This document shows positions 44,428 through 53,592 of a stretch of DNA of 64,000 nt, piece by piece. The stretch covers positions 124,001-188,000 of the forward strand of contig JAGYIV010000016.1 of the NCBI GenBank assembly GCA_018402345.1, given 5' to 3'. The position numbers and the translations under genes are program-made. A model generated the notes under the pieces. That model was given only the letters and a program-made list of their open reading frames with translations, ran no database searches and was not told the origin of the DNA. The stretch's first letter is position 1. Each line of letters starts with the position of its first letter. This DNA is from Terrimicrobiaceae bacterium. Its GTDB lineage: Bacteria > Verrucomicrobiota > Verrucomicrobiia > Chthoniobacterales > Terrimicrobiaceae.

Positions 44428-44741
44428 AGCGCTTTGATGTTTTCCAAGTCGCCCTTGATCCCACCATCGGGCGGGAGATCAAAAAGAAGCGGCCTTGCAC
44501 GATCATCTCTCCCGACGAAATGAATCGGCATATCGGGACAGTGATCATCGCGCCCATGACCAGCAAGGGGCGGAACTACCCCAGTCGGGTTCCCTGCACA
44601 TTCCAAGGAGTCCAAGGTCAAATCGTGCTGGATCAAATCCGGACCATCGACAAATCACGACTCGTGATAAAACTCGGCCGCCTTTCTCCTTCAACCAGTG
44701 ATCGAGTGCTTCATATCTTGGGAGAGATGTTCGCAAAGTAG
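44412..44741 (+). CDS. mazF: MazF/PemK-type endoribonuclease toxin
   Basis: 109 residues from ATG 44412 (MGVEVKRFDVFQVALDPTIG). MazF features: GREIKKKRPCTIISPDEMN (the RP-x-x-V/I-x-SP motif with catalytic Arg and Ser/Thr), HIGTVIIAPMTSKGRNYPSRV, VQGQIVLDQIRTIDKSRL and ILGEMF. It cleaves mRNA at specific short sequences when freed from MazE. It overlaps the mazE 3' end by 16 nt, normal for the pair. It is intact, unlike its antitoxin gene as assembled. Confidence 0.9.
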   Translation: MGVEVKRFDVFQVALDPTIGREIKKKRPCTIISPDEMNRHIGTVIIAPMTSKGRNYPSRVPCTFQGVQGQIVLDQIRTIDKSRLVIKLGRLSPSTSDRVLHILGEMFAK

Positions 44742-44744
44742 CCT

Positions 44745-45970
44745 ATGAGTTTTTTAAAAATGCGATTTGCAGCCCTCCTTCTTGTTCTCATCAACAGCGC
44801 CATCGGCGCGGAACCCTTGGGTTTCGAAACGCCGGGCCCGGTTCCATCGGCCGAGCTACTTCCACCGGCTTTGCTGTCTCAAACCGGCCCAACTGCCCAT
44901 ACCGACGGGCTCCATGCGACCTACGAGCTTTTCAACGGCTCCGCCCGCGAGGAGATCACCGGCACGCAACTCCTCGCCACCCGCATCCGCGAACTCCGAG
45001 CCATCGCGTCCCTTCGCGCCATGAACAAATCCGCCGAGTTCGGCAAGGCGCTCCTCCAAACCGGCGGCGAAAAAATCCAAAGCGTCGGAGCTGCGGTGAA
45101 GGATCCCGTTGGGACTGCCAAACGCCTCCCGCAAGGCGCATCGAAGTTTTTCGGCCGTGTCGGCAACTCGATCAAATCCATGGGCGAGGGCAAAGTCGGT
45201 GCCACCGAGGCCGTCGAAGCCGCTGTCGGCGTGCACCGCAAAAAAGCCGAACTCGCCCTCCAAGCTCGGCGTGAGCCCGTTTTCCACCGACCCCGTGTTG
45301 CAGGCGGAACTCGATGCCGCCGCCCGCGCCATGGCCGCCGGAGCCTCGCTGGTGAATTTTTCAGGACTCCTCGTCGGAGGCGGTATCGGCACCGCGCTCT
45401 CTGCCGTGAACATGAACGACACCTTCCAGCGCGCCCTCGTCGAATCCTCCCCAGCCGAACTCGTAGCCCAAACCCGCGCCGCCCTCCAATCCCTTGGCGC
45501 ATCGCCCGAAACTCTCGACGCCTTCCTCGCCAACCCCTCCTTCAACCCCTGGCAAAAATCCGCCATCGCCAAACTCCTCGCCACCATCGGCCACAACCCC
45601 GACCCACTTCTCGCGCAGGCCGCTCCAGGCCACATCTCCCGAGGACGCTGTCTACTTCGTCCAAACGACCCGCCTCTTTGAAAACCACCACAACATCAAC
45701 GCGCCGATCACCGAATTCCGAGCCATGAACGGCATTCCTTGCGCGCTCGACCGCGACGGAACCCTCGTCGTTGCCGTCGCCGCCGATTTCATCCAGTGGA
45801 CCCCGTTGGTTGAATCGCGCGCCAATGAATTTCTGGAGATGAAAAAATCCAACCCCGACATCCAATCCCTCCGCCTCACCACCGATGGCATCATGTCCCC
45901 GCGCGCCCTCGAAGCCCTCGCTGCCAAAGAAATCCAAACCACCCCGCAAGCCCTCGGCCCCGTCGAATGA
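44745..45970 (+). pseudogene. Secreted protein of unknown function, broken by two frameshifts
   Basis: Three consecutive frames together make one protein of about 408 residues. Frame A (from ATG 44745, or 44760 = MRFAALLLVLINSAIGAE, a signal peptide) is good to about KKAELALQ near 45265. Frame B takes over with LGVSPFSTDPVLQAELDAA and a Gly/Ala-zipper-like stretch (GLLVGGGIGTALSAVN), then LAQAA near 45625. Frame C continues ATSPEDAVYFVQTTRLFENH to the stop at 45970 (QALGPVE). Both shifts go the same way (+1 or -2). I recognise no family. The stop overlaps the HAD gene ATG (ATGA), so the reading unit was once intact. It starts 3 nt after mazF. Confidence 0.65.
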
Positions 45971-46938
45971 AATCCCTGCTCCCATTCCTCCTCGTCTTAC
46001 TCGCACCCCTCGCCTTCGCCGACCCGCTTCCCTCCTGGAACCCCGGCCCGGCCAAGCAAGCCCTCCTCGACTTCGTCGAAAAAACCACCGATCCCGCCTC
46101 GAAGGATTTCGTTCCCGAGTCCGAGCGCCTCGCCGTGTTCGACAACGATGGCACCCTCTGGCCGGAAAATCCAATGCCCTTCCAACTCGCCTTCACGCTC
46201 GATGAACTCAAGCGTCGCCTGCCCGACGAACCCGCATGGAAAGACGATCCGATGGTGCAAGCCGCCCTCGCTGGCGATCTGCCCACGCTCCTCGCCGACC
46301 ACTACAAAGGCCTCTTTCGCCTCATCGAACTCACCGGTTCCGGCATGACCACCGAGGAATTCGACGACCGCGTCCGCACGTGGTTCGCCACCGCCAAGCA
46401 CCCCCGCTTCGACCGCCCCTACGACCAACTCGCCTACCAGCCCATGCTCGAGGTGTTGGCATTTCTCCGCGCGAAGGGATTCCAAACCTGCATCGTCTCA
46501 GGTGGCGGAGCCGACTTCATGCGCGTCTTCGCCGAGCGCGTTTACGGCATCCCGCCCGAACAAGTCATCGGCTCAAGCACCCGCGCCGTCTTCGAGCTCC
46601 GCGACACCGGCCCCGTGCTCGTCAAAACCATGAAAGACCTCTTCATCGACGACAAATCCGGCAAGCCCGTTGCCATCCATCAATTCCTCGGCCGCCGCCC
46701 CATCGCCTGTTTCGGCAACAGCGACGGCGACCTCCAAATGCTCGAATACACCACGATCAACAACCCCCGCCCCAGCTTCGGCCTCCTCGTCCACCACACC
46801 GACGCCGAGCGCGAATACGCCTACGACTCCACGCCGAAAAGCTCCGGAAAACTCATCGATGCCCTCAACGACGCGCCAAAACGCGGGTGGATCGTCGTGG
46901 ACATGAGGACCGACTGGGCAAAAATGTTCGTGCCCTGA
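45967..46938 (+). CDS. Secreted HAD-superfamily phosphatase
   Basis: 323 residues with a signal peptide (SLLPFLLVLLAPLAFADPLP). HAD motif I is VFDNDGTLW (nucleophile Asp and acid Asp), motif II lies in QTCIVSGGGADFMR, motif III Lys in KPVAIHQFLGRRP and motif IV in ACFGNSDGDLQMLEY. The order and secretion point to a periplasmic acid-phosphatase-like HAD enzyme; the substrate is not known. It shares an ATGA with the broken gene before it. Confidence 0.85.
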   Translation: MKSLLPFLLVLLAPLAFADPLPSWNPGPAKQALLDFVEKTTDPASKDFVPESERLAVFDNDGTLWPENPMPFQLAFTLDELKRRLPDEPAWKDDPMVQAALAGDLPTLLADHYKGLFRLIELTGSGMTTEEFDDRVRTWFATAKHPRFDRPYDQLAYQPMLEVLAFLRAKGFQTCIVSGGGADFMRVFAERVYGIPPEQVIGSSTRAVFELRDTGPVLVKTMKDLFIDDKSGKPVAIHQFLGRRPIACFGNSDGDLQMLEYTTINNPRPSFGLLVHHTDAEREYAYDSTPKSSGKLIDALNDAPKRGWIVVDMRTDWAKMFVP

Positions 46939-46958
46939 TTTCTCAGCACGTGTGCCCC

Positions 46959-46988
46959 TTGACTGGGCAGACCCCTTTTACTTATGGC
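46959..46988 (+). promoter_or_regulatory. Possible promoter of the ACR3 gene
   Basis: TTGACT (46959-46964), an 18-nt spacer, TATGGC (46983-46988), then about 110 nt to the start at 47098. This is the only box pair in the gap; the -10 is poor. Confidence 0.25.
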
Positions 46989-47097
46989 AAGATGTATGGC
47001 TCTTTTGCTCAGTGGAAAAGGCTGCTCTCTCTCATGGTCGGTCTAAAACGGCTTGGATTTTCTTTGCGCCTATTTTTTCCCGGACACAATTCCAAGA

Positions 47098-48146
47098 ATG
47101 AGTGATTCAGCGGGCAGGATGGGTTTTTTTGAAAAAAATCTTACGGTATGGGTGGTGTTATGCATGGTGGCCGGAGTTCTTATCGGGAGGTTTCTACCAG
47201 TGGTGCCGGATTTTCTCTCCCGATTCGAGTATGCGAATGTATCGATCCCGATTGCGGTGCTGATCTGGCTCATGATCTACCCGATGATGATGAAGGTCGA
47301 TTTTACGAGCCTTAAAAATGTGCGGAAAGAACCCCAGGGCCTTTATCTCACCTGGGTGGTCAATTGGCTCATCAAACCCTTCACGATGTTTGGCTTGGCA
47401 GCCTTTTTTTTCTTCGTGGTCTTCAAGGCGCTGATCCCTGAGGAATTGGCCAAGGACTACCTGGCCGGTGCGGTGATTCTGGGAGCGGCGCCCTGCACGG
47501 CGATGGTGTTTGTCTGGAGCCACCTCACGCGGGGAAATCCGGCCTATACCGTGGTGCAGGTCGCAACAAACGATCTGATTATTCTCGTAGCATTTGTGCC
47601 AATCGTGGTTTTCCTGCTTGGGATCGGTGGGGTAACGATCCCGTGGAGCACATTGGTTCTGTCGGTGGGGCTCTTCGTGGTTATCCCTCTGGCGGGGGAA
47701 TTCTCACACGCACCGCGGTGATTCGGAAAAAGGGGGCGGACTACTTCCACCGCACATTCATCCCGAAGTTCAATAACATCACAATCGTGGGCCTGCTCCT
47801 CACACTCGTTCTCATTTTTTCCTTCCAAGGCGGAGTGATTCTGGGAAACCCGCTACACATCCTTCTCATTGCAATCCCGCTTGTTATTCAGACATTTCTC
47901 ATCTTTTTCATTGCCTACTGGGCGGGCAAAAAACTCGGGTTGTGTCACGATGTCGCAGCCCCGGCCGGAATGATCGGAGCCTCGAACTTCTTTGAACTCG
48001 CAGTCGCTGTAGCAATTACACTTTTTGGAGCATCCTCTCCGGTAGTCCTCGTCACAATCGTTGGCGTTCTCGTTGAGGTCCCTGTCATGCTGGCACTTGT
48101 AAAGATCGCCAATCGCACGGGGCATTGGTTCCCAGCACGGCTGTAA
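47098..48146 (+). pseudogene. arsB: ACR3-family arsenite efflux permease, one-base frameshift near 47695
   Basis: The combined frames give about 349 residues with ten membrane helices: MGFFEKNLTVWVVLCMVAG, IPIAVLIWLMIYPMMMKVDF, the conserved thiolate helix GAAPCTAMVFVWS (the Cys needed for arsenite in ACR3), QVATNDLIILVAFVPIVVFLLG, and at the end GMIGASNFFELAVAVAITLFG and VGVLVEVPVMLALVKIAN. The frame breaks in CTGGCGGGGGAATT: six G instead of five would join VIPLAGG to ILTRTAVIRKKG. It should expel As(III) driven by the membrane potential. No ars regulator or reductase is beside it; the ArsR protein at 5.4 kb is far away. Confidence 0.8.
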
Positions 48147-48226
48147 AAATTGCACCGCTGCATCGATGGCCCAAGGCGACACTTCGCCCAAGTCCTCTTG
48201 ACAGGTTCAAAGAACGTCCTTTGGTA

Positions 48227-48720
48227 TCAACCAATCGGCGGGGTGCGGAGCTTGTAGCCGTTGTCGATGATGGCTTCGGTCATTGGTTGGCTTTCCTCCT
48301 CGGAGATCATCACTCCGATGTAGGCGGCTGTGTCCTCAGCAGCGACGCGCTCGAGAGCGGCGTCGAGATCTGCATTTGTCGCAACCTTGGCGACGAACCA
48401 CCATTTGCAGCCGAAGGCTTCAGGGAGCAGGTGGTAATTGATCTGGGCGAGGTCGTCATATTCATGGCCGCGCTCACTGATGACATCCTCGACGCCGTAG
48501 ATGCCGTTGTTAATCACAAAAATTTTCGGTTTCACGCCATACCGTCCCATCACGGCGAGTTCATTAAACGTGAGTTGGTGGGCTCCGTCTCCGGTGACCA
48601 TCCAAGTGCGGCCGGATTCCTAGGCCATGACGACACCGAGGCAGGCGGGGGTAGCCCAGTCGATCGATCCCCATGATTTCACCTTCGGGGGATTTGCGTC
48701 GGCAGGGTCTTCATAGCACG
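48227..48720 (-). pseudogene. C-terminal fragment of a thiamine-diphosphate-dependent 2-oxo-acid decarboxylase
   Basis: The frame carries the ThDP-binding part of a pyruvate/indolepyruvate decarboxylase-type enzyme: SWGSIDWATPACLGVVMA, an in-frame TAG at 48620-48622, then GRTWMVTGDGAHQLTFNELA (GDG...NN motif), NNGIYGVEDVISERGHEYDDLAQI and the C-terminus RTPPIG. The first ~400 residues (PYR and middle domains) are missing: the sequence is cut at about 48712-48720, where another gene fragment abuts. Truncation plus the internal stop make this a clear pseudogene. Confidence 0.85.
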
Positions 48721-49100
48721 ACTTGCCAGTTGCCGCCTTTGGCCGGACCGATGCGGCGGAGGCGCTTGGCTTGCTTGAGTTGGCGAATCTGTTTTTCCAC
48801 CGCTCGTGTGCTGATGCCCAGGATCTCGGCAATTTGTGGAATAGAAACGCTTGGGGATTTGCGAGCGATTGCAATGATCTTATCCTCGGTTTTCCCCGAA
48901 CTTTTCCCCGAACTTTCCCCGAACTTTTTCTCATCCGTGCCGTTTGAGACTTGAACCAGATAGGCGGTCGAAAAGGGGAATTTGATCCAAATGCCTCCGG
49001 GTTCGTAATCGATTGTGGGCCGCGGAGTGCCGGACTCTCGGCAGGCGGACATGATGCGCGAGGCGCGGATGAATTTTAGAAAAATTTGGTTGAGACAGAG
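48711..49100 (-). pseudogene. C-terminal fragment of an AlbA_2/HATPase_c_4-type transcriptional regulator
   Basis: The recognisable part begins about KFIRASRIMSACRESGTPRP, continues TIDYEPGGIWIKFPFSTAYL (end of the HATPase_c_4 domain), then a Ser/Gly/Lys linker (FGESSGKSSGKTE, from a short DNA repeat) and a winged helix SIPQIAEILGISTRAVEKQIRQL ending GPAKGGNWQVVL. The AlbA_2 and ATPase parts that should precede it are absent. Translation further upstream enters the antisense of the DUF3800 gene. Its 3' end abuts the decarboxylase fragment within about 10 nt, marking a recombination junction. Confidence 0.75.
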
Positions 49101-49164
49101 GTTGCAGGTGTTACGTTGATACACGAGCGACCAGTGTGCTTCGGACCTTTTCCGTTGCCGAGAT

Positions 49165-49944
49165 TCATCTCCCTGGCCGCTCCTTTTTTTGTTGAGCGTC
49201 GAGCCATGCGAGAACATCGAGCATAGGCTCCCCAGCGGTGTGCCGAAGTGGATCGACCAAGGGGATAATGGCCGAATCGGCAGGTTTGACGGGATGGCCG
49301 ATTTTTTGCTCCTCGGCGCGGCGAATGGCATAGGCGCAGAGATCGCAGAGTTGTAGGATGTGGCTTTTTTCAGATTCGATGAAGAATCCTTTTTCGACGA
49401 TCTGACTTAATCGAAGCGATCCTTCCTCGCCTCGAAGGAGGCGGATGGATTTTTCAATGTCGGGCATGACCTCGTGGTTCTCGTCGGAAATTAGAATGCC
49501 AAGGGGAGAGCCCGGCATGGCTCGCAGGAATTCATTCACGACTTGGGCGGTGAGCACGAAGGCGACATTATGGGGGTTGATGACGACGCCAGGGCCGTAG
49601 GTGTCGAGGAGCCATGAGGCGTATCGTTTCTTCACAATCGCTCGGCTCACGAGCCGCAATTGGAGCGAGGCTGCTACAGAAAGCCAGCTTCGGTAGAAAC
49701 CCAGCCGGTGATCCATCGAGAAGGCACGGAAGAATCCACGCGGATTGAGCAGTTCGTTCGCGTGAACCTCGAAATCTTGTGGGCGGTTCGGGAAGTAGTG
49801 CTGAATGGATTCAACAAGGCGTTTTTCGAGATTCAGCCAGACAGCTTCGGGCACGATGAGTGCTGCGAGGACGAAGACCGGTTGCTGAGGGTCGGAGAGA
49901 TTCGTTCCGGTGTTTCCTGATTCGTCGAGGTAAATGAGGTGCAT
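49165..49944 (-). CDS. DUF3800 domain protein
   Basis: 259 residues starting MHLIYLDESGNTGTNLSDPQ, the acidic DESG start typical of DUF3800 (a predicted RNase H-like fold; function unknown, often near mobile or defence genes). Further family-like segments: QPVFVLAALIVPEAVW, LISDENHEVMPDIEKSI, GFFIESEKSHILQLCDLCAYAIRR. The acidic residues are intact. I choose ATG 49944; an in-frame extension to 50349 only reads antisense to trpG. It lies 26 nt downstream of trpG on the same strand and beside two gene remnants, so it may be a recent arrival. Confidence 0.8.
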   Translation of the reverse strand: MHLIYLDESGNTGTNLSDPQQPVFVLAALIVPEAVWLNLEKRLVESIQHYFPNRPQDFEVHANELLNPRGFFRAFSMDHRLGFYRSWLSVAASLQLRLVSRAIVKKRYASWLLDTYGPGVVINPHNVAFVLTAQVVNEFLRAMPGSPLGILISDENHEVMPDIEKSIRLLRGEEGSLRLSQIVEKGFFIESEKSHILQLCDLCAYAIRRAEEQKIGHPVKPADSAIIPLVDPLRHTAGEPMLDVLAWLDAQQKKERPGR

Positions 49945-49970
49945 GGCCGCATCCGATTCATTCAGGGATT

Positions 49971-50534
49971 TTACAATTCCAAAAAATTCTTCAGCATCTG
50001 CTTCCCGTGCTGGGTGAGGATCGATTCGGGGTGGAATTGGACGCCGTAGACGGGGAGGTCGCGGTGGGCGATGCCCATGATTTCGCCTTCGGCGGTTTCG
50101 GCGGTGATTTTGAGGCAGGCGGGGAGGGTTTCGCGTTTGACGATGAGGGAGTGGTAGCGGGTGGCTTCGAAGGGGGAGGGGAGACCGGTGAAGACATTCT
50201 CGCCGGTGTGGAGGATGGGGGAGGTTTTTCCGTGCATGAGGCGCGGGGCGCGGATGACGTCGCCGCCGTAAACCTGGCCGATGCTTTGGTGGCCGAGGCA
50301 GACGCCGAGGATGGGGGTTTTTCCGCCGAATTCGCGGATGGTGTCGCAACTGATGCCTGCTTCGGTCGGGGTGCAGGGCCCGGGGGAGACGACGATTTTC
50401 TCGGGCGCGAGCGTGGCGATGTCAGCCGTGGAGATCTCGTCGTTGCGCTTCACGAGCAGGTCGGCCCCGAGTTCGCCGAAATACTGGACGAGGTTGTAGG
50501 TGAAGGAATCGTAGTTATCGATGACGAGGATCAT
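49971..50534 (-). CDS. trpG: Anthranilate/aminodeoxychorismate synthase glutamine amidotransferase subunit
   Basis: 187 residues of the class I glutamine amidotransferase: nucleophile Cys79 in [11 protein letters not shown], catalytic His and Glu in [11 protein letters not shown], oxyanion region [13 protein letters not shown], start [18 protein letters not shown]. It releases NH3 from glutamine for the large subunit encoded just upstream. The same protein may serve both tryptophan and folate synthesis (TrpG/PabA). It overlaps trpE by 4 nt. Confidence 0.93.
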   Translation of the reverse strand: MILVIDNYDSFTYNLVQYFGELGADLLVKRNDEISTADIATLAPEKIVVSPGPCTPTEAGISCDTIREFGGKTPILGVCLGHQSIGQVYGGDVIRAPRLMHGKTSPILHTGENVFTGLPSPFEATRYHSLIVKRETLPACLKITAETAEGEIMGIAHRDLPVYGVQFHPESILTQHGKQMLKNFLEL

Positions 50535-52021
50535 TTGGGTTTTCTGGCGCGGTCGATGGCGCGCATGCCGGCCATGGCTTTGTTGACGGTCTCTTGGTAT
50601 TCGCCTTCGGGCGTGGAGTCGGCGACGACGCCGCCGCCGGATTGGACATAGGCCTTGCCGTCCTTGAGGACGACGGTGCGGAGGGCGATGCAGGAGTCGT
50701 GGTTGCCATCGAACCCGAAGTAGCCGACGGCGCCGGAGTAGGAGCAGCGTTTGCTTTTTTCGAGTTGGTTGAGGAGTTGCATGGCGCGGACCTTCGGGGC
50801 GCCGGAGACGGTGCCGGCGGGGAAGGTGGCCCGCATGACATCAAACGCGCTGCGGCCCCCCGCGAGTTTACCCGAGACGTGGGAGACGATGTGCATGACA
50901 TGGCTGTAGCGCTCGATGGTCATGAAGTCGGTGACCTTGACCGAGCCGAATTCTGCGATGCGGCCGACATCGTTGCGGGCGAGGTCCACGAGCATGAGAT
51001 GCTCGGCACGTTCCTTGGGGTCGGCCATGAGATCGGTGGCGTTGGCATTGTCCTCTTCCGGCGTGGTGCCTCTGCGGCGGGTGCCGGCGATCGGGCGGAT
51101 TTCCACAAGGTCGCCGGTGAGGCGCACGTGGACCTCCGGCGAACTGCCCACAAGCGAATACCCCCCGGGGCAGCGCAGGCAGAACATATAAGGCGAGGGA
51201 TTCACAAACCGCAGGGAGCGGTAGAGGTCGAGCGCGTCGCCGGTGAAGTCGGTCTCGAAGCGCTGGGCGAGCACGATCTGGAAAATGTCTCCGGCGCGGA
51301 TGTATTCCTGCGCCTGCTCGACCATGGCGTGGTATTCCTCGCGGGTGGTGTTCGATGTGGATGAGGAAACGGGCGGAGTGGTCTCGGTGAAGATGGGATC
51401 GAAGGCGAGGGGGCGGCGCAGCGCGACGAGGGTGTCCTCGATCCTGCGGCAAGCGTCGTCGTAGGAGGCGGCTTCGGTGCCGGGTTCGGGAAAGGCATTT
51501 GCCACGATGCGCAGGCGGCGGCGTTTGTGGTCGAAGACAACGACGGTCTCCGGCACCATAAAAAACATGTCGGGAATGCCGAGTTCGTCCTTCGGCGCTG
51601 CCGGAATCGAGGGTTCGAACCAGCGGATGCAATCGTAGCCGATATGGCCCACCGCTCCGCCATGGAAGGGCGGCAGCGAGGCGTCCGCCGCCATGCGGTA
51701 GGGCGCCATCCACCGCTCGAGTTCATCGAGCGGATCGCGGGCGGCCTCGAACGTGCGCGAGGTGCCTTTTTCGCAGATGGTGATGGTTTTATCCGAGGCG
51801 CTGAAGGTCGCACGGGTGCCGAAACCGAGGAAGGAAAAGCGGCCGACCTGGTCGTTTTGTTCCGCCGACTCGAGGAGGAACGAGGGGGCCTCCGAGCAGA
51901 GTTTCACAAAGGCCGAGACGGGGGTGTCGGCATCGGCAACGATCTCGCAAACGACGGGAACGACGCGTGCCTTGGCGGCAGAGTCGAGAAAAGCGGACCT
52001 CGAGGGCGGGACGGGAATCAT
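50531..52021 (-). CDS. trpE: Anthranilate synthase component I
   Basis: 496 residues. The chorismate-binding domain is complete: [68 protein letters not shown] and [18 protein letters not shown]. The N-terminal domain carries [19 protein letters not shown], the LLES-type tryptophan feedback site. It converts chorismate and ammonia to anthranilate. It overlaps lemA (ATGA) and trpG (ATGA). A dual role with 4-amino-4-deoxychorismate synthesis is possible, but the feedback motif favours TrpE. Confidence 0.93.
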   Translation of the reverse strand: MIPVPPSRSAFLDSAAKARVVPVVCEIVADADTPVSAFVKLCSEAPSFLLESAEQNDQVGRFSFLGFGTRATFSASDKTITICEKGTSRTFEAARDPLDELERWMAPYRMAADASLPPFHGGAVGHIGYDCIRWFEPSIPAAPKDELGIPDMFFMVPETVVVFDHKRRRLRIVANAFPEPGTEAASYDDACRRIEDTLVALRRPLAFDPIFTETTPPVSSSTSNTTREEYHAMVEQAQEYIRAGDIFQIVLAQRFETDFTGDALDLYRSLRFVNPSPYMFCLRCPGGYSLVGSSPEVHVRLTGDLVEIRPIAGTRRRGTTPEEDNANATDLMADPKERAEHLMLVDLARNDVGRIAEFGSVKVTDFMTIERYSHVMHIVSHVSGKLAGGRSAFDVMRATFPAGTVSGAPKVRAMQLLNQLEKSKRCSYSGAVGYFGFDGNHDSCIALRTVVLKDGKAYVQSGGGVVADSTPEGEYQETVNKAMAGMRAIDRARKPK

Positions 52022-52620
52022 GAAAAGGAGACTTTAGGAGCCTGCCTTTCCGACGGGTTGTCCACTTGAAAAAGTTCCGCTGGACCGAACTGAAAGATAC
52101 CGGCAACGAGGTTCGTGGGGAAAAGCTCGCGCTTCGTGTTGTAGGCCATGACCGAGTCGTTGTAGGCCTGCCGGGCGAAGGCGATTTTGTTCTCGGTCGA
52201 GGTGAGTTCCTCGGTGAGTTGCATCATGTTTTGGTTCGCCTTGAGGTCCGGGTAGGCCTCGGCCACGGCGAGGAGTCGGCCGAGGGCGCCGGCGAGTCCC
52301 GCTTCCGCGCCGCCGAGATCCTTCATGGCGGAAGGATCGCCTGGATTGGCTGCCGCGCGGTTGCCCGCGGCTTGGGCGAGGTTGCGGGCCTGGGTGACGG
52401 CCTCAAGGGTCGAGGCCTCGTGTTGCATGTAGGCCTTGGCGGTTTCGACGAGGTTGGGAATGAGGTCGTAGCGGCGCTTGAGCTGGACATCGATCTGGGA
52501 GAAGGCGTTTTTGAAGCGGTTCCTCAGGGTGACCAGCTGGTTGTATTGGCCGATGACGAAGAGCAGGAGAAGGCCGGCCACCGCAGCCACGACGACAAGA
52601 AAGACGACAAAAGCACCCAT
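52018..52620 (-). CDS. lemA: LemA family protein
   Basis: 200 residues: an N-terminal membrane helix (FVVFLVVVAAVAGLLLLFVI) followed by the LemA helical bundle (QYNQLVTLRNRFKNAFSQID, VQLKRRYDLIPNLVETAKAY, ELTSTENKIAFARQAYNDSV). The C-terminus FQFGPAELFQVDNPSERQAP is also typical. The function is unknown; it is anchored with most of the protein on one side of the membrane. It is the first gene of lemA-trpE-trpG, with overlapping stops and starts, an unusual partner for trp genes. Confidence 0.92.
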   Translation of the reverse strand: MGAFVVFLVVVAAVAGLLLLFVIGQYNQLVTLRNRFKNAFSQIDVQLKRRYDLIPNLVETAKAYMQHEASTLEAVTQARNLAQAAGNRAAANPGDPSAMKDLGGAEAGLAGALGRLLAVAEAYPDLKANQNMMQLTEELTSTENKIAFARQAYNDSVMAYNTKRELFPTNLVAGIFQFGPAELFQVDNPSERQAPKVSFS

Positions 52621-52749
52621 ACTCGCAGTGTGGCGGGGGGTCGGATGCCGCGCAACCCCAAAAAGGCCCGCCGGAGGCGCTTGCGGAGGCCCGCCGGGAG
52701 GTCAATTCCCTCTTGTGGGGACCGCGCGCGCCGCATAGTGTCGGGTCAA

Positions 52750-53592
52750 ATGATTGCGCAACGCAGTCCCGACAACAACGGCCCATTGACTTGGATGGGG
52801 TCGTTTCCCGTTTACGCCAGCACGGTGCTGGCTGGGGTGCACGGAGTGGCGCTGATTCTGACAGCGTTGGCCATGGCCGCCGGCGCGGAATGGTTTTTGC
52901 AACTGTTCGTGTTCTCAAGCAGCGCGATTTCCACAAGCTGGGCGCTTTGGCAGCCGGTGACGTATGCGTTTGTGCACACGCCCCCGTATTGGTTTTTCCT
53001 GATCGAGCTGTATTTGCTGGTGGTGTTCGGGCGAGAGATCGAGGGGTATCTGGGGCGGCGTGGGTTTTTGCAACTTTACACGCTTCTGTTGCTTGCTCCG
53101 ACATTGTTGCTCACCTTCGCCGACCTGCTTGGTTGGTCCACGACATATGCGGGATCGAGCGCGTTGCATTTCGGTGTGTTCGTCGCGTTTGCGCTGATTT
53201 TTCCGACTGCCGAGATGTTTTTCGGCATCCAAGCGAAGTGGATCGCTTTGGCGTTGCTGGCGATCAATTCCCTCCAATGCCTCGCGTTGTCGGATTACAC
53301 GGCGTTGACCGTGCTGGCGGTGGATTGCGTGGCGGCGTGTCTGTTTATCGGCTTCCACCAAGGGAGGTTCATGATTCGCATGCCCGAGCGCCGCTTCAAG
53401 GTCGTGCGCGATCCCGCGCCCTCCGCGGCGAAGAACCGTCCAGCGCGTGAAGAAGCGCCGGTGGAGGATGTCATCGATCCGATCCTTGAAAAAATCTCGC
53501 GCAGTGGTCTTGCCAGCCTGACCGTGAAGGAACGCGAACGCCTCGAGCAGGCGCGCGCGCGTCTGCTCGCCAAGGACACGCCGAATCAATGA
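52750..53592 (+). CDS. Rhomboid-like membrane protein with a C-terminal DUF6576-like tail; catalytic His missing
   Basis: 280 residues with about six helices. Family features: WALWQPVTYAFVHTPPYWFF (rhomboid L1 region, without its HxxxN motif), the GxSG region as YAGSSALHFGVFVAFALIFP, FGIQAKWIALALLAI, and a cytoplasmic tail VIDPILEKISRSGLASLTVKERERLEQARARL common in Verrucomicrobiota rhomboids. A Ser is retained in GSSA, but the last helix (TVLAVDCVAACLFIGF) lacks the catalytic His normally in AHLGG, so protease activity is doubtful. ATG 52750. It overlaps the next gene by 4 nt. Confidence 0.75.
   Translation: MIAQRSPDNNGPLTWMGSFPVYASTVLAGVHGVALILTALAMAAGAEWFLQLFVFSSSAISTSWALWQPVTYAFVHTPPYWFFLIELYLLVVFGREIEGYLGRRGFLQLYTLLLLAPTLLLTFADLLGWSTTYAGSSALHFGVFVAFALIFPTAEMFFGIQAKWIALALLAINSLQCLALSDYTALTVLAVDCVAACLFIGFHQGRFMIRMPERRFKVVRDPAPSAAKNRPAREEAPVEDVIDPILEKISRSGLASLTVKERERLEQARARLLAKDTPNQ

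Noticed and set aside
46939-47097. tRNA-like GCTCAGTGG stretch near 47010
   Set aside because: The D-arm-like motif has no matching acceptor, anticodon or T arm.
49101-49331. N-terminal part of the ORF covering the AlbA_2-type fragment
   Set aside because: This part reads antisense or shifted within the DUF3800 gene and shows no homology to the regulator family.
49945-50349. Extended N-terminus for the DUF3800 protein
   Set aside because: The extension is antisense to trpG and rich in Arg/Pro/His; DUF3800 proteins start at the YLDESG strand.
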